Shown: positions 42,697 through 52,087 of the stretch, piece after piece
Numbering within the stretch: position 1 is the first letter of the stretch
How the letters are laid out: every line of letters begins with the position of its first letter
Assembly: GCF_007830615.1 (NCBI RefSeq)
Contig: NZ_VLLI01000018.1
Location: 1 to 64,000, forward strand
Direction of reading: 5' to 3'
DNA from: Mucilaginibacter frigoritolerans
GTDB taxonomy: Bacteria > Bacteroidota > Bacteroidia > Sphingobacteriales > Sphingobacteriaceae
Length of the DNA stretch: 64,000 bases
Program-made: the position numbers and the translations under genes
Notes under the pieces: model-generated
The model's input: the letters and a program-made list of their open reading frames with translations, nothing else
The model's database searches: none
Told to the model about the DNA's origin: nothing

Positions 42697-43965
42697 ATGA
42701 AGAAGTTTTTATACGGAATTGATTTTGGAACTACCAACTCGGCCCTTGCTATTTACGATGAAGAGTCGAAAGAAATACATAGCACCATTATTATTCCTTC
42801 GCTCATTTATTTTTATTATCAATATAATGCAGCAAATGATAAAAATTATGTGGTAGGCGAAGAAGCAATCAAAGCCTACCTTCAGGATGGCATGAAAGGC
42901 CGTTTTATCAAGTCTGTTAAACAAATTTTATCAAAAACCAGCTTCACAGAAACCCGTATCCACAACAGGAAATATAATGCTGCCGATTTGGTAGCGCTCA
43001 TTTTAAAGGAATTGAAAGAACGCGCGGATGAGTTAACAGGGCTGGATTGCCGGAAGGCGGTAATTGGCCGGCCTGTTTTTTTTGACGATGATGATGTTAA
43101 AAAAGATACGCTGGCACAAACACGACTAAGCAAGGCAGCAGAAATAGCAGGCTTTGAAGAAGTCCGTTTTCAATTTGAACCTATCGGAGCAGCATTTGCC
43201 TATGAAAAAAGTCTCGAAAAAAAGGAAAATGTATTGGTAGCCGACCTCGGCGGAGGTACCACAGATTTTACCTATTTGGTGCTCGATCCAGAAAAAGTTG
43301 GCAGCAAAGACCGAAAGAATGATATGATGGCCAGTGGTGGTATCTACATAGGTGGCGATAGTTTCGACTCTGCTTTTATGTGGGAGAAAGGCACACCATA
43401 TTTCGGTAAGCACACGCAATACGAAGCTACCCCGGGCAAGGTATTAACTGTACCCAAATCGCTTTTTGCAAACATTTGCTCCTGGGAACAAATGAATTTC
43501 TTTAATGGTCTGCGTATTAAAAAAGATATAGAAGATTACTACTACTTCTCTGGCAACGACCGTCTGTTTAAAAATCTGATTACCCTCATTGAAAACAATC
43601 TGGGCTATTCGGTATTTCAATCTATCGAAAAAACAAAAATCACACTTTCCAATACTGATACTACCCAGTTTAGCTATCACAATATGGATATCGAAATTGA
43701 GGAGGAAATACCCTTGCCAGTGTATGAACAGATCATCGCAAAAGATGTGAACCGTATTGCAAACTACCTGGATCAGTTTATGCTGCAAAATGGCATCGAC
43801 CCTAAAAATATCGATAGCCTTTTCTTAACCGGCGGTACTTCTATGGTGGGCAGTATTCAAAAACTCTTTAAAAACAAGTTCCCTCATGTTAACCTTAATT
43901 CGGGCGATAACTTTCAGAGCGTGGCTAAAGGTTTAGCTTACAGTGGGTACCTCTTTGGCGATTAA
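42697..43965 (+). CDS. YegD-like Hsp70 ATPase
   Basis: A 422-residue cytosolic protein made of the Hsp70/actin ATPase fold alone. The phosphate 1 loop is GIDFGTTNSALAIYDEE, phosphate 2 is VADLGGGTTDFTYLVLD, and the adenosine motif is LFLTGGTSMVGSIQ with GDNFQSVAKGLAYSG closing. The length and the segment VIGRPVFFDDDD with FEEVRFQFEPIGAAFAYEK match YegD. A DnaK peptide-binding domain is absent, so it is not a general chaperone. Role unknown; it stands alone between two terminators. Confidence 0.88.
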   Translation: MKKFLYGIDFGTTNSALAIYDEESKEIHSTIIIPSLIYFYYQYNAANDKNYVVGEEAIKAYLQDGMKGRFIKSVKQILSKTSFTETRIHNRKYNAADLVALILKELKERADELTGLDCRKAVIGRPVFFDDDDVKKDTLAQTRLSKAAEIAGFEEVRFQFEPIGAAFAYEKSLEKKENVLVADLGGGTTDFTYLVLDPEKVGSKDRKNDMMASGGIYIGGDSFDSAFMWEKGTPYFGKHTQYEATPGKVLTVPKSLFANICSWEQMNFFNGLRIKKDIEDYYYFSGNDRLFKNLITLIENNLGYSVFQSIEKTKITLSNTDTTQFSYHNMDIEIEEEIPLPVYEQIIAKDVNRIANYLDQFMLQNGIDPKNIDSLFLTGGTSMVGSIQKLFKNKFPHVNLNSGDNFQSVAKGLAYSGYLFGD

Positions 43966-44079
43966 TCAATAATTGAGTATTAACATCCTTTGTTTATTCA
44001 TTAGCAAGTAATATCTCTGGCTCACCCTTGTCATTTACTCATTTGTGTCCTACCTTTAATCAATAATAAAAAACTATAT

Positions 44080-44571
44080 ATGGATACTGAAAAAGCTATT
44101 CTGGCAGGTGGCTGCTTTTGGGGAGTTGAAGAATTGATCAGACATTACCCGGGTGTTATTTCGACGGTTGTTGGATACACAGGCGGCGATGTCAAAAACG
44201 CAACTTACCGCAACCACGGAACACATGCTGAAGGCATAGAAATTGTATTTGACCCCGCGGTTCTGTCTTACCGTAAATTGCTTGAATATTTCTTCCAGAT
44301 TCATGATCCAACAACAAGGAACAGGCAGGGGAATGACATTGGAGCCTCTTATCGTTCTGCCATTTTCTTTGAGAATGAAGAACAACGCGAAACTGCAAAA
44401 GCTTTAATTGCAGAGTTGGATGCCTCTGGCAAATGGCCTGGCAAAATAGTAACTGAGGTTGTGCCTGTAGGTGATTTTTGGAACGCAGAAGAAGAACACC
44501 AGGACTATTTGCAAAAGAACCCATACGGATATACCTGCCACTTTGAAAGACCTGATTGGAAGCTGGCGTAA
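44080..44571 (+). CDS. msrA: Peptide-methionine (S)-S-oxide reductase
   Basis: A 163-residue cytosolic repair enzyme that reduces methionine-S-sulfoxide in proteins. The active-site motif is GGCFWGVEEL with the catalytic Cys at residue 12; VVGYTGGDVKNATYRNHGTH and EYFFQIHDPTTRNRQGND complete the family signature. The C-terminal part, with EEEHQDYLQKNPYGYTC, carries a Cys that may resolve the disulfide. Length is typical of MsrA without a fused MsrB. A terminator follows, so it is expressed alone. Confidence 0.95.
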   Translation: MDTEKAILAGGCFWGVEELIRHYPGVISTVVGYTGGDVKNATYRNHGTHAEGIEIVFDPAVLSYRKLLEYFFQIHDPTTRNRQGNDIGASYRSAIFFENEEQRETAKALIAELDASGKWPGKIVTEVVPVGDFWNAEEEHQDYLQKNPYGYTCHFERPDWKLA

Positions 44572-44653
44572 TTCAAAAAATCCTGGGATAGAAACAAGAA
44601 TAAACTATAAAAGAAAACCACAGTAGAAGACATTAGCAGGATGTTTGTTTATC

Positions 44654-44706
44654 AAGCCCAGCCTCAGGAGTAAGGTTTCGTACTTCTGAAGCTGGGCTTT
44701 ACTTTT
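44654..44706 (+). terminator. Long-stem terminator after msrA
   Basis: AAGCCCAGCCTCAGGAGTA at 44654-44672 pairs with 44681-44699 (TACTTCTGAAGCTGGGCTT) with a few mismatches, followed by TACTTTTTG. It separates msrA from the molybdenum enzyme operon. Confidence 0.85.
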
Positions 44707-44760
44707 TGTAACTTATAATAAAAGTCGTACCTTAATATTTGCATCTCAAAATCAATATCT

Positions 44761-45402
44761 ATGTCAGATAAGAAACCATGCAAATCGCCTGATAACGAAG
44801 TACTTTCAGGTGAATCCCGCCGTGAATTCCTAAAAAAATCCACTTTACTAACTGCAATTGCACTCACACCGGGAGTGGCTGTAAAAGCGGCAGAAGGCCA
44901 ATGGGACGAAAAACTTGCCGGAGTTTTTGAAAAAATGTTGTTACACGTTGAGGTAAACGGCGTTAAACATAGCCTGATGGTTGAGCCCCGTGTTACACTG
45001 CTGGATCTGTTACGTGAGCAACTGGATTTAACCGGAACCAAAAAAGGATGTGACCATGGTCAGTGTGGCGCATGTACCGTTCACGTGGATGGGCATCGTG
45101 TTAATTCTTGCCTTACACTCGGTGTTATGGTGAATGATAAGAAGATCACCACTATTGAAGGATTGGCAAAAGGCGATCAATTACACCCAATGCAGGAAGC
45201 TTTTTTAAAACATGACGGATTTCAGTGTGGCTATTGCACACCAGGGCAAATCATGTCTGCCGTAGCTTGTATACGCGAAGGACACGCAAACTCAGAAGGA
45301 GAGATAAGGGAATATATGAGCGGTAACATCTGCCGCTGCGGGGCCTATCCTAATATTGTAAATGCTATTCAGGAAGTAAAAGATGGAGGGCAAACCGTAT
45401 GA
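44761..45402 (+). CDS. 2Fe-2S subunit of a molybdenum hydroxylase (PaoA/YagT-like)
   Basis: A 213-residue electron-transfer subunit of the xanthine oxidase family. A twin-arginine signal (SRREFLKKSTLLT, about residues 19-32) sends the folded complex to the periplasm. The plant-ferredoxin cluster is held by Cys97, Cys102, Cys105 and Cys117, and the second cluster by Cys156, Cys159, Cys191 and Cys193 (FQCGYCTPGQ and GNICRCGAYPN). It overlaps the FAD subunit by four bases. With the next genes it should form a heterotrimer that oxidises aldehydes or N-heterocycles, like PaoABC of E. coli. Confidence 0.93.
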   Translation: MSDKKPCKSPDNEVLSGESRREFLKKSTLLTAIALTPGVAVKAAEGQWDEKLAGVFEKMLLHVEVNGVKHSLMVEPRVTLLDLLREQLDLTGTKKGCDHGQCGACTVHVDGHRVNSCLTLGVMVNDKKITTIEGLAKGDQLHPMQEAFLKHDGFQCGYCTPGQIMSAVACIREGHANSEGEIREYMSGNICRCGAYPNIVNAIQEVKDGGQTV

Positions 45403-46379
45403 AACAGTTTCAATACACCCGCCCTTCCACCCAACAGATGGCTTTGGATGCCATTAGCAAACCCGGTGCAAAGATCATAGCAGGAGGCACCAATCTGGTT
45501 GACCTGATGAAACGTGGTGTTACAGCACCTGATAAGCTGGTGGATATTAATCATCTCCCATTAAAAAACATAACTCCTACCCACACAGGATTACATATTG
45601 GTTCATTGGCATTAAATAGTGTCGTGTCTGAAAATGAACTGGTGCTTCAAAAATTCCCATTGCTCAGCATGGCGCTCAAAGCCGGGGCATCGCCGCAATT
45701 ACGCAATATGGCAACAGTTGGGGGCAATATGATGCAGCGCACCCGTTGTACATATTTTTACGACACTACTATGCCTTGCAACAAACGTGAACCTGGCACA
45801 GGTTGCGGTGCAATGGAAGGCTTCAACCGGATGCACGCCATATTTGGTACCAGCAATCAATGCATTGCTGTAAACCCAAGCGATATGTGTGTTGGTCTGG
45901 CTGCACTTGATGCCGTAGTGATAATTGCGGGCCGAAAAGGTGAAAGACGGATTCCATTTACAGAGTTTCATCGCCTGCCAGAAGATCATCCCGAAATAGA
46001 TAACCATTTGGCAAAAGATGAGTTAATTATTGGAGTGGAGATTCCTGATAATAATTTCGCTAAAAACAGCTATTACTTAAAAGTGCGCGACAGGCAATCT
46101 TATGCTTTTGCATTGGTTTCAGTAGCCGCTGCTCTGGATATCGACAATGGTGTGATAAAAAAAGCCCGACTGGCAATGGGTGGTGTAGCACACAAACCAT
46201 GGCGGTTATTTGATGCCGAAAAATGGCTTATAGGTAAACCCATAAGCGAAGAAAACTTTAAACAGGCAGCACAAATGGCAATGGCTGGTGCAAAGGGCTA
46301 TGAATACAATTCCTTCAAATTAAATCTGGCTCCGGCAACTATTAACGAGGCGCTGAAACATGCTGCCGGTTTAGTTTAA
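45399..46379 (+). CDS. FAD subunit of a molybdenum hydroxylase (PaoB/YagS-like)
   Basis: A 326-residue flavoprotein. The FAD site is AKIIAGGTNLVDLMKRGV and MATVGGNMMQRTRC. Unusually for the wider family, but as in PaoB, extra Cys residues follow (RCTYFYDTTMPCNKREPGTG and C), which in PaoB hold an additional 4Fe-4S cluster. The middle domain has KVRDRQSYAFALVSVAAALD. It receives electrons from the iron-sulfur subunit and passes them on, probably to a quinone or oxygen. The gene is translationally coupled to its neighbours on both sides. Confidence 0.92.
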   Translation: MKQFQYTRPSTQQMALDAISKPGAKIIAGGTNLVDLMKRGVTAPDKLVDINHLPLKNITPTHTGLHIGSLALNSVVSENELVLQKFPLLSMALKAGASPQLRNMATVGGNMMQRTRCTYFYDTTMPCNKREPGTGCGAMEGFNRMHAIFGTSNQCIAVNPSDMCVGLAALDAVVIIAGRKGERRIPFTEFHRLPEDHPEIDNHLAKDELIIGVEIPDNNFAKNSYYLKVRDRQSYAFALVSVAAALDIDNGVIKKARLAMGGVAHKPWRLFDAEKWLIGKPISEENFKQAAQMAMAGAKGYEYNSFKLNLAPATINEALKHAAGLV

Positions 46380-46385
46380 TTTTGT

Positions 46386-48551
46386 ATGAAAGACAGCGCA
46401 ATAAACAAGGAGGGGCTTAGTCGGATAGACGGCCGCTTAAAAGTTACCGGTGCCGCAAGGTATTCAGCAGAATATACTCCTGCAGGGATGGTTTATGGCG
46501 TTTTAGTAGGCAGCACCATCACCAAAGGCAGCATCCGGTCAATAGATACCAAGGCAGCAGAAAAAGCGCCGGGAGTTTTGGCTGTCATATCACATTTCAA
46601 TTGTCCCAAAATACCGGGTTACCAAATAGCCAGCACTGAAGCAGGCAAGCCTGAACCGAAAGGCACTTACAAATTATTTTACAACAACAAAATACTATTT
46701 AATGGTCAGCCCATTGCTGTGGTAGTGGCCGATACTTTTGAACGTGCATTATTTGCGGCTACGCTGGTTAAAGCGCAGTACACTTCCCAAGCCTATCAAA
46801 CAAGTTTAAAAAACAATACAGCAAGCGCTTTTGCCGCTGGCGAAAACGGAGAAAGCAAACGTGGGACTGTTGCTGCCTGGAAGACAGCACCGGTTAAACT
46901 TGAACAGGAATATGTTATTCCATCAGAGGTGCATAATCCGATGGAACTGCATTCAATAATTGCACATTGGGACGCCGAAGACAAACTGACCGTTTGGGAT
47001 AAAACACAGGGTGTTAAGGATACACAGGATGGCATTGCCAATATATTTAAGATTCCGAAAGAAAACATACAGGTAAATTCAAAATTTGTGGGCGGGGCCT
47101 TTGGTAGTGCGCTGCAGGTTTGGCCGCACGAGGTAGCAGCAATAATTGCTGCCAGGGTGGTTAAAAGACCTGTTAAGTTAATGCTGGGCCGCGCAGATAT
47201 GTTTACCTCTGTAGGATATCGCCCGCATACCTGGCAAAAAATCGGCATCGGCGCTACTGAAGACGGTAAGCTGGTAGGTATTAGTCACGAAGCCATTGGA
47301 CAAACATCAACCTATGAAGATTTTAACGAGGAGCCGGTAAGCGTAAGCAGGTCTACCTATGCCTGCCCCAATGTAAATACCAACTATAAGTTAACAGCAC
47401 TTGATATAGGCTCACCTACCTGGATGCGGGGCCCCGGTGAGGCAACTGGCGCCTTTGCACTCGAATCGGCATTAGATGAATTGAGCTATGCGCTGAATAT
47501 TGACCCGATAGAACTTCGGCTTAAAAACTATGCCGAAACCGACCCGGAAAGCGGCAAACCTTTTTCAAGCAAATACCTGAATGAAGCTTATAAAATGGGG
47601 GCCGATCATATTGGGTGGACTGACCGTAGCCCAAAGCCCGCATCAGTTACAAAAGACGGATGGCTAATAGGCTATGGCATGGGTGGTGGCATGTTTGGCG
47701 CTTACAGAGACCAGGCAACCTGCCGCGCTGTTATGATAGCCGATGGAACATTGCTATTACAAACTGCCGTAAGTGATATTGGCCCGGGAACGGGTACTGC
47801 CATGGTAAGCATTGCAGCCGAAATAATGGATATACCGGCTGGAAAGATCCGGTTTGAAATGGGCGATTCTTCGCTGCCTTACGCTCCATCCCAGGGTGGT
47901 TCATCAATAACGGCCACAGTGGGTTCAGCGGTGAATGATGCCTGTAAAGAATTGAAAGAAAAATTCAGTCAATTAGCCGGCAATACTGAAACACCAGACT
48001 ATACCAAAATATTAAAAGACCATAACCTGTCCAAACTTGAGGTAACCACAGCATCTAAAGGCGGCGATAACATGAATAAATATGCCATGTATTCGTGGTC
48101 TGTTCATTTTGTAAAAGTATGTGTACATCCGACTACTGGCGTAGTTAAAGTAGACAAGGTGGTATGTGTTGCAGACTCCGGCCATATTGTAAGCCCTAAA
48201 ACAGCAAGAAGCCAGATAGTTGGCGGCGCTATTGGAGGCATAGGCATGGCACTGATGGAAGAAGTAATTATTGATCATCGTTATGGCAAATTGGTGAACA
48301 ACAACTTTGCAGATTACCATATACCCGTTAATGCCGACATACCACAAATTGAAGCCTTGTTTATTAACAAGCCCGATCCTTATATAAACCCAATGGGCGC
48401 CAAAGGCATGGGCGAAATTGCATTAATAGGAATGGCCGGAGCCGTTGCTAATGCAGTTTACAATGCAACAGGCAAACGGATAAGGCAGTTGCCAATTACA
48501 CCCGATAAACTGATAGGCATTAACCAATCGGCTATGGTAAATGGTTCATAA
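46386..48551 (+). CDS. Molybdopterin subunit of a molybdenum hydroxylase, copy 1 (PaoC/YagR-like)
   Basis: A 721-residue catalytic subunit of the xanthine oxidase family. Molybdopterin cytosine dinucleotide contacts lie in VGGAFGSALQVWPHEVAAII, MRGPGEATGAFALESALDEL and IGPGTGTAMVSIAAEIMDI; QGGSSITATVGSAVNDACKE follows. The catalytic Glu is in MGAKGMGEIALIG near residue 695. It is followed by a second, similar gene, so the operon carries two possible large subunits. Substrates of the family are aldehydes, purines or N-heterocycles; the residue at the substrate pocket cannot be judged here. Confidence 0.93.
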   Translation: MKDSAINKEGLSRIDGRLKVTGAARYSAEYTPAGMVYGVLVGSTITKGSIRSIDTKAAEKAPGVLAVISHFNCPKIPGYQIASTEAGKPEPKGTYKLFYNNKILFNGQPIAVVVADTFERALFAATLVKAQYTSQAYQTSLKNNTASAFAAGENGESKRGTVAAWKTAPVKLEQEYVIPSEVHNPMELHSIIAHWDAEDKLTVWDKTQGVKDTQDGIANIFKIPKENIQVNSKFVGGAFGSALQVWPHEVAAIIAARVVKRPVKLMLGRADMFTSVGYRPHTWQKIGIGATEDGKLVGISHEAIGQTSTYEDFNEEPVSVSRSTYACPNVNTNYKLTALDIGSPTWMRGPGEATGAFALESALDELSYALNIDPIELRLKNYAETDPESGKPFSSKYLNEAYKMGADHIGWTDRSPKPASVTKDGWLIGYGMGGGMFGAYRDQATCRAVMIADGTLLLQTAVSDIGPGTGTAMVSIAAEIMDIPAGKIRFEMGDSSLPYAPSQGGSSITATVGSAVNDACKELKEKFSQLAGNTETPDYTKILKDHNLSKLEVTTASKGGDNMNKYAMYSWSVHFVKVCVHPTTGVVKVDKVVCVADSGHIVSPKTARSQIVGGAIGGIGMALMEEVIIDHRYGKLVNNNFADYHIPVNADIPQIEALFINKPDPYINPMGAKGMGEIALIGMAGAVANAVYNATGKRIRQLPITPDKLIGINQSAMVNGS

Positions 48552-48599
48552 CATCCTGGTGCTCGAGTTTAAATTATAGTTTAGAATTTTTAGATCAAT

Positions 48600-50729
48600 A
48601 TGGAAAGCAAAATTTTGAACAAGCCAATTCCGGAAGAAGGATTGAGCAGAGTTGATGGCCGGTTAAAAGTAACAGGCAAGGCAAAATATTCAGCTGAATA
48701 TGATGTAAAGGGCGTTTGCTACGGGGTAATGGTTGGCAGTACAATTACCAAAGGAAATATCAAATCCATTGAGACAAAAACAGCTGAACGCGCGCCGGGT
48801 GTACTTGCGGTAATTACTTATTTAAATTGCCCTAATATACCGGGGTATCATACCGATAATCAGCCGGATAAGGGCCCTCTTAAAATATTTATTGATGATA
48901 AGATCTATTTTAACGGTCAGCCCATAGCATTGGTAATTGCTGATACCTATGAGCGTGCTTTATTTGCCGCTTCGCTTGTAAAAGCCGACTATACTAAAGA
49001 TCAGCATCAAACTGATCTTAAAGCTAACTTAAGTAGCGGCTTTTCTCCTTCCAAAGCAAAGGATTATTTACGTGGGCAGGAAGACGCTTATAAATTAGCA
49101 CCTGTAAAAATTGAGCATGAATATACACTCCCTACTGAGGTACATAACCCAATGGAATTGCATGCCATTATCGCCTGCTGGGATGCTGATGATAAAATAA
49201 CTGTTTGGGATAAAACACAGGGGGTAAAATCAACCCAACGCGTCATAGCTCAGGCATTTAAACTACCACCCGAAAATGTACAGGTAACCGCTCCATTTGT
49301 TGGCGGAGCTTTTGGTGCAGCTTTACGCACCTGGCCACATGAAATAGCTGCTGTGGCGGCTGCTAAATTGGTAAAGCGGCCCGTTAAACTAGTTTTGAGC
49401 CGGGCCGATATGTTTACCTCTGTAGGTTACCGTCCGCATACCTGGCAAAAGGTAGGTTTGGGCGCAACTGCTGATGGCAAACTGGTTGGCATTACACACG
49501 AAGCAAGCGGGCAAACATCTGTTTACGAAAATTTCACTGAAGGCGTGGTTAACATCAGTCAACTGATGTATGCTTCACCAAATGTAAATACACGTTACAG
49601 GATAGTTCCGTTAAATGTAAATACGCCAACACCCATGCGTGGCCCTGGTGAAGCAACCGGTGCTTATGCCCTGGAATCGGCCATGGACGAACTATCTTAT
49701 GCACTAAATATTGATCCGATAGAATTGCGCATCCGCAACCATGCAGACAGCGACCCCTTAAGTGGCAAACCGTATTCAAGCAAATTTTTAAAAGAAGCTT
49801 ACCAATTAGGCGCCGATAAAATTGGCTGGAGCGAAAGAAGTCAAAAACCCGGATCCCTTACAAAAGATGGCTGGCTGGTAGGTTATGGCATGGGGGCAGG
49901 TATGTTTGGGGCCTATCGCAGCAATGCTACCGTTACTGCCAGGCTAATGGCCGATGGAACTTTATTTCTGCAAACCTCTGTTACTGATATTGGCCCTGGA
50001 ACAGGAACAGCGATGGCCTCTATTGCGGCCGAATCAATGGGAATCTCACCTGAAAAAATCCGGGTTGAATTGGGTGATTCTGCGCTGCCGCCTTCACCAA
50101 CACAAGGAGGATCACAGGTAACATCAACAGTTGGGGCAGCCGTTTTTGATGCCTGTAAAGAATTGAAAGATAAATTCAGGCAATTGGACGGAGGAGCAGA
50201 CAGCACAGATTATACAGCCCTGCTGCAAAAAAACAAGCTGCAAAAACTGGAAGTAACTACCGCATCTAAGGGTAGTGCTGCTATGAATAATTATGCGGCT
50301 TTCTCTTGGTCGGTTCACTTTATCCAGGTATATGTAAACCCTAATACAGGTGTAGTTAAAGTTAACAAAGCCATATCGGTTGCAGATGCAGGGCATATTG
50401 TAAGCCCTAAAACTGCTGCCAGTCAGATAAAAGGCGGCTCCATTATGGGTATAGGCATGGCGTTGATGGAAGAAGCAGTGATCGACCACCGTTACGGCCG
50501 TCTGGTAAACAATAATTTTGCCGATTATCACATGCCCGTTCAGGCAGACATACCACAGGTAGAGGCTTTATTTGTGAATAAACCAGACCCTTATCTCAAC
50601 CCTATGGGAGCCAAAGGAATGGGTGAAATTGCTACTATAGGCGTTGCCGCGGCGGTAGCCAATGCCGTTTATAATGCTACCGGAAAAAGGATCAGGGAAC
50701 TGCCTATTACTCCCGACAAACTTATATAA
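48600..50729 (+). CDS. Molybdopterin subunit of a molybdenum hydroxylase, copy 2
   Basis: A 709-residue paralogue of the preceding subunit, alike over its full length (for example GLSRVDGRLKVTG near the N-terminus and MGAKGMGEIATIGVAAAVAN near the C-terminus, which carries the catalytic Glu). Molybdopterin contacts VGGAFGAALRTWPHEIAAVA and MRGPGEATGAYALESAMDEL are intact, so it is likely active. Differences cluster in the loop around residues 85-95 and near residues 155-175. It has no iron-sulfur or FAD partner of its own and may share those of copy 1, giving two enzymes with different substrates. Confidence 0.92.
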   Translation: MESKILNKPIPEEGLSRVDGRLKVTGKAKYSAEYDVKGVCYGVMVGSTITKGNIKSIETKTAERAPGVLAVITYLNCPNIPGYHTDNQPDKGPLKIFIDDKIYFNGQPIALVIADTYERALFAASLVKADYTKDQHQTDLKANLSSGFSPSKAKDYLRGQEDAYKLAPVKIEHEYTLPTEVHNPMELHAIIACWDADDKITVWDKTQGVKSTQRVIAQAFKLPPENVQVTAPFVGGAFGAALRTWPHEIAAVAAAKLVKRPVKLVLSRADMFTSVGYRPHTWQKVGLGATADGKLVGITHEASGQTSVYENFTEGVVNISQLMYASPNVNTRYRIVPLNVNTPTPMRGPGEATGAYALESAMDELSYALNIDPIELRIRNHADSDPLSGKPYSSKFLKEAYQLGADKIGWSERSQKPGSLTKDGWLVGYGMGAGMFGAYRSNATVTARLMADGTLFLQTSVTDIGPGTGTAMASIAAESMGISPEKIRVELGDSALPPSPTQGGSQVTSTVGAAVFDACKELKDKFRQLDGGADSTDYTALLQKNKLQKLEVTTASKGSAAMNNYAAFSWSVHFIQVYVNPNTGVVKVNKAISVADAGHIVSPKTAASQIKGGSIMGIGMALMEEAVIDHRYGRLVNNNFADYHMPVQADIPQVEALFVNKPDPYLNPMGAKGMGEIATIGVAAAVANAVYNATGKRIRELPITPDKLI

Positions 50730-50752
50730 TGCAACCTTGTTAATATTTGTGG

Positions 50753-51895
50753 ATGAAGGAATTGATTGATATCGTAGCTTCTTATAATGAAGCAAATAAG
50801 CAATGCAAAAAAACTGCTTTGGCAACGGTGGTATTGGTTGAAGGATCTGCTTACCGAAGGGCCGGTGCCCGAATGCTGATTACCGAAGATGGCCAGCTTA
50901 CAGGAGCAATAAGCGGCGGCTGCCTGGAAGGCGATGCCTTGCGCAAAGCGCGCATGGTGATTTTGCAACAGGAACCCTTATTAGTAACCTACGATACGAT
51001 GGATGACGATGATGCCAAACTCGGCGTAGGTTTGGGTTGCAATGGAATCATTCATATTTTGATAGAACCTATCAATGATCAGCCCAATAACCCGATCGAT
51101 TTATTGAACAGAATAATTAATAACCGGGGTAACGCGGCTTTAGTTACCCTATTTTCTATTGCTAACCGCAAGGCCCCGCAGCCCGGAACCTGTTTATGTT
51201 TAACGAAAGATAACCCGATTGCAAAAAAATCAGAGCACTTTAAATTTCAGGAGGCCATAGTTGATGATGCTGAAAGAGTACTAAAAAATCAGCGTTCTGA
51301 AACGATAATTTATACCGATCGGGAGGAGTATACTGCCTTTGTTGAACACGTAAAACCCCTGATCTCCTTAGTAGTAATTGGAGCCGGAAACGATGCTATT
51401 CCACTAACCAAAATTGCCGCTGTTTTAGGCTGGAACATTACGGTTATTGACGGACGCAATAACTATGCACTGCCGGAACGCTTCCCATCAGCCCCAAAAG
51501 TGATTGTAGCTAAAGCTGAAAACGTGCTTTCGCATATTGAAATTAATGAATGGACCGCCTTTGTGCTAATGGCACATAACTATAATTATGAATTTGCTTT
51601 ACTAAAACAGTTATTGGCTCGTAATCTCCCATACATCGGCATTTTAGGCCCGAAAAAGAAATTGGAACGTATGCTTTGCGAATTGGAAGACAACGGGACT
51701 GAGATTACCGAAGAACAAGCAGACCATATTTATGGCCCTGTGGGTTTGGATATTGGTTCCGAAAGCTCAGAAGAAATTGCATTATCAATAGTTGCCGAAA
51801 TTAAAGCAGTGCTATCTTCCAGAAAAGGTTATTCGCTAAAATACAAACCTGTGTCCATCCATTCGGAACAATTAAAAACCATAGCTTATAAATAA
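50753..51895 (+). CDS. XdhC-family molybdenum cofactor chaperone
   Basis: A 380-residue maturation factor that binds molybdopterin, promotes its sulfuration and inserts it into the apoenzyme, as PaoD or XdhC do. The XdhC domain opens with YRRAGARMLITEDGQLTGAI followed by SGGCLEGDALRKA and GVGLGCNGIIHILIEP; the C-terminal Rossmann domain reads LVVIGAGNDAIPLTKIAAVL and ends with GILGPKKKLERML. The start at ATG 50753 is preferred over TTG 50747. It closes the operon 23 bases after the second large subunit. Confidence 0.9.
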   Translation: MKELIDIVASYNEANKQCKKTALATVVLVEGSAYRRAGARMLITEDGQLTGAISGGCLEGDALRKARMVILQQEPLLVTYDTMDDDDAKLGVGLGCNGIIHILIEPINDQPNNPIDLLNRIINNRGNAALVTLFSIANRKAPQPGTCLCLTKDNPIAKKSEHFKFQEAIVDDAERVLKNQRSETIIYTDREEYTAFVEHVKPLISLVVIGAGNDAIPLTKIAAVLGWNITVIDGRNNYALPERFPSAPKVIVAKAENVLSHIEINEWTAFVLMAHNYNYEFALLKQLLARNLPYIGILGPKKKLERMLCELEDNGTEITEEQADHIYGPVGLDIGSESSEEIALSIVAEIKAVLSSRKGYSLKYKPVSIHSEQLKTIAYK

Positions 51896-52053
51896 AATTC
51901 CTTGCCATTTTGGCCCAGACAATTTTATCTACCATAGCCATTACATTTTTTTCTTCCTGATTTAATGGTAAAAGCAAAATTTTCAATCCCTAATAAAATA
52001 ACACAAGATAAGGCTCCATCAAAATAAAAATCATTCAACCTAAATAGTATTTT

Positions 52054-52083
52054 TTGATACATACCGAAAGGTATGTATATTTG
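52054..52083 (+). promoter_or_regulatory. TetR promoter with palindromic operator
   Basis: TTG at 52054-52056 and the -7 box TATATTTG at 52076-52083 are spaced by 19 bases. The palindrome ATACATACC-GAAA-GGTATGTAT at 52057-52078 fills that spacer exactly and overlaps the box, as expected for a TetR autorepression site. ATG follows at 52088. Confidence 0.8.
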
Positions 52084-52087
52084 TCAC

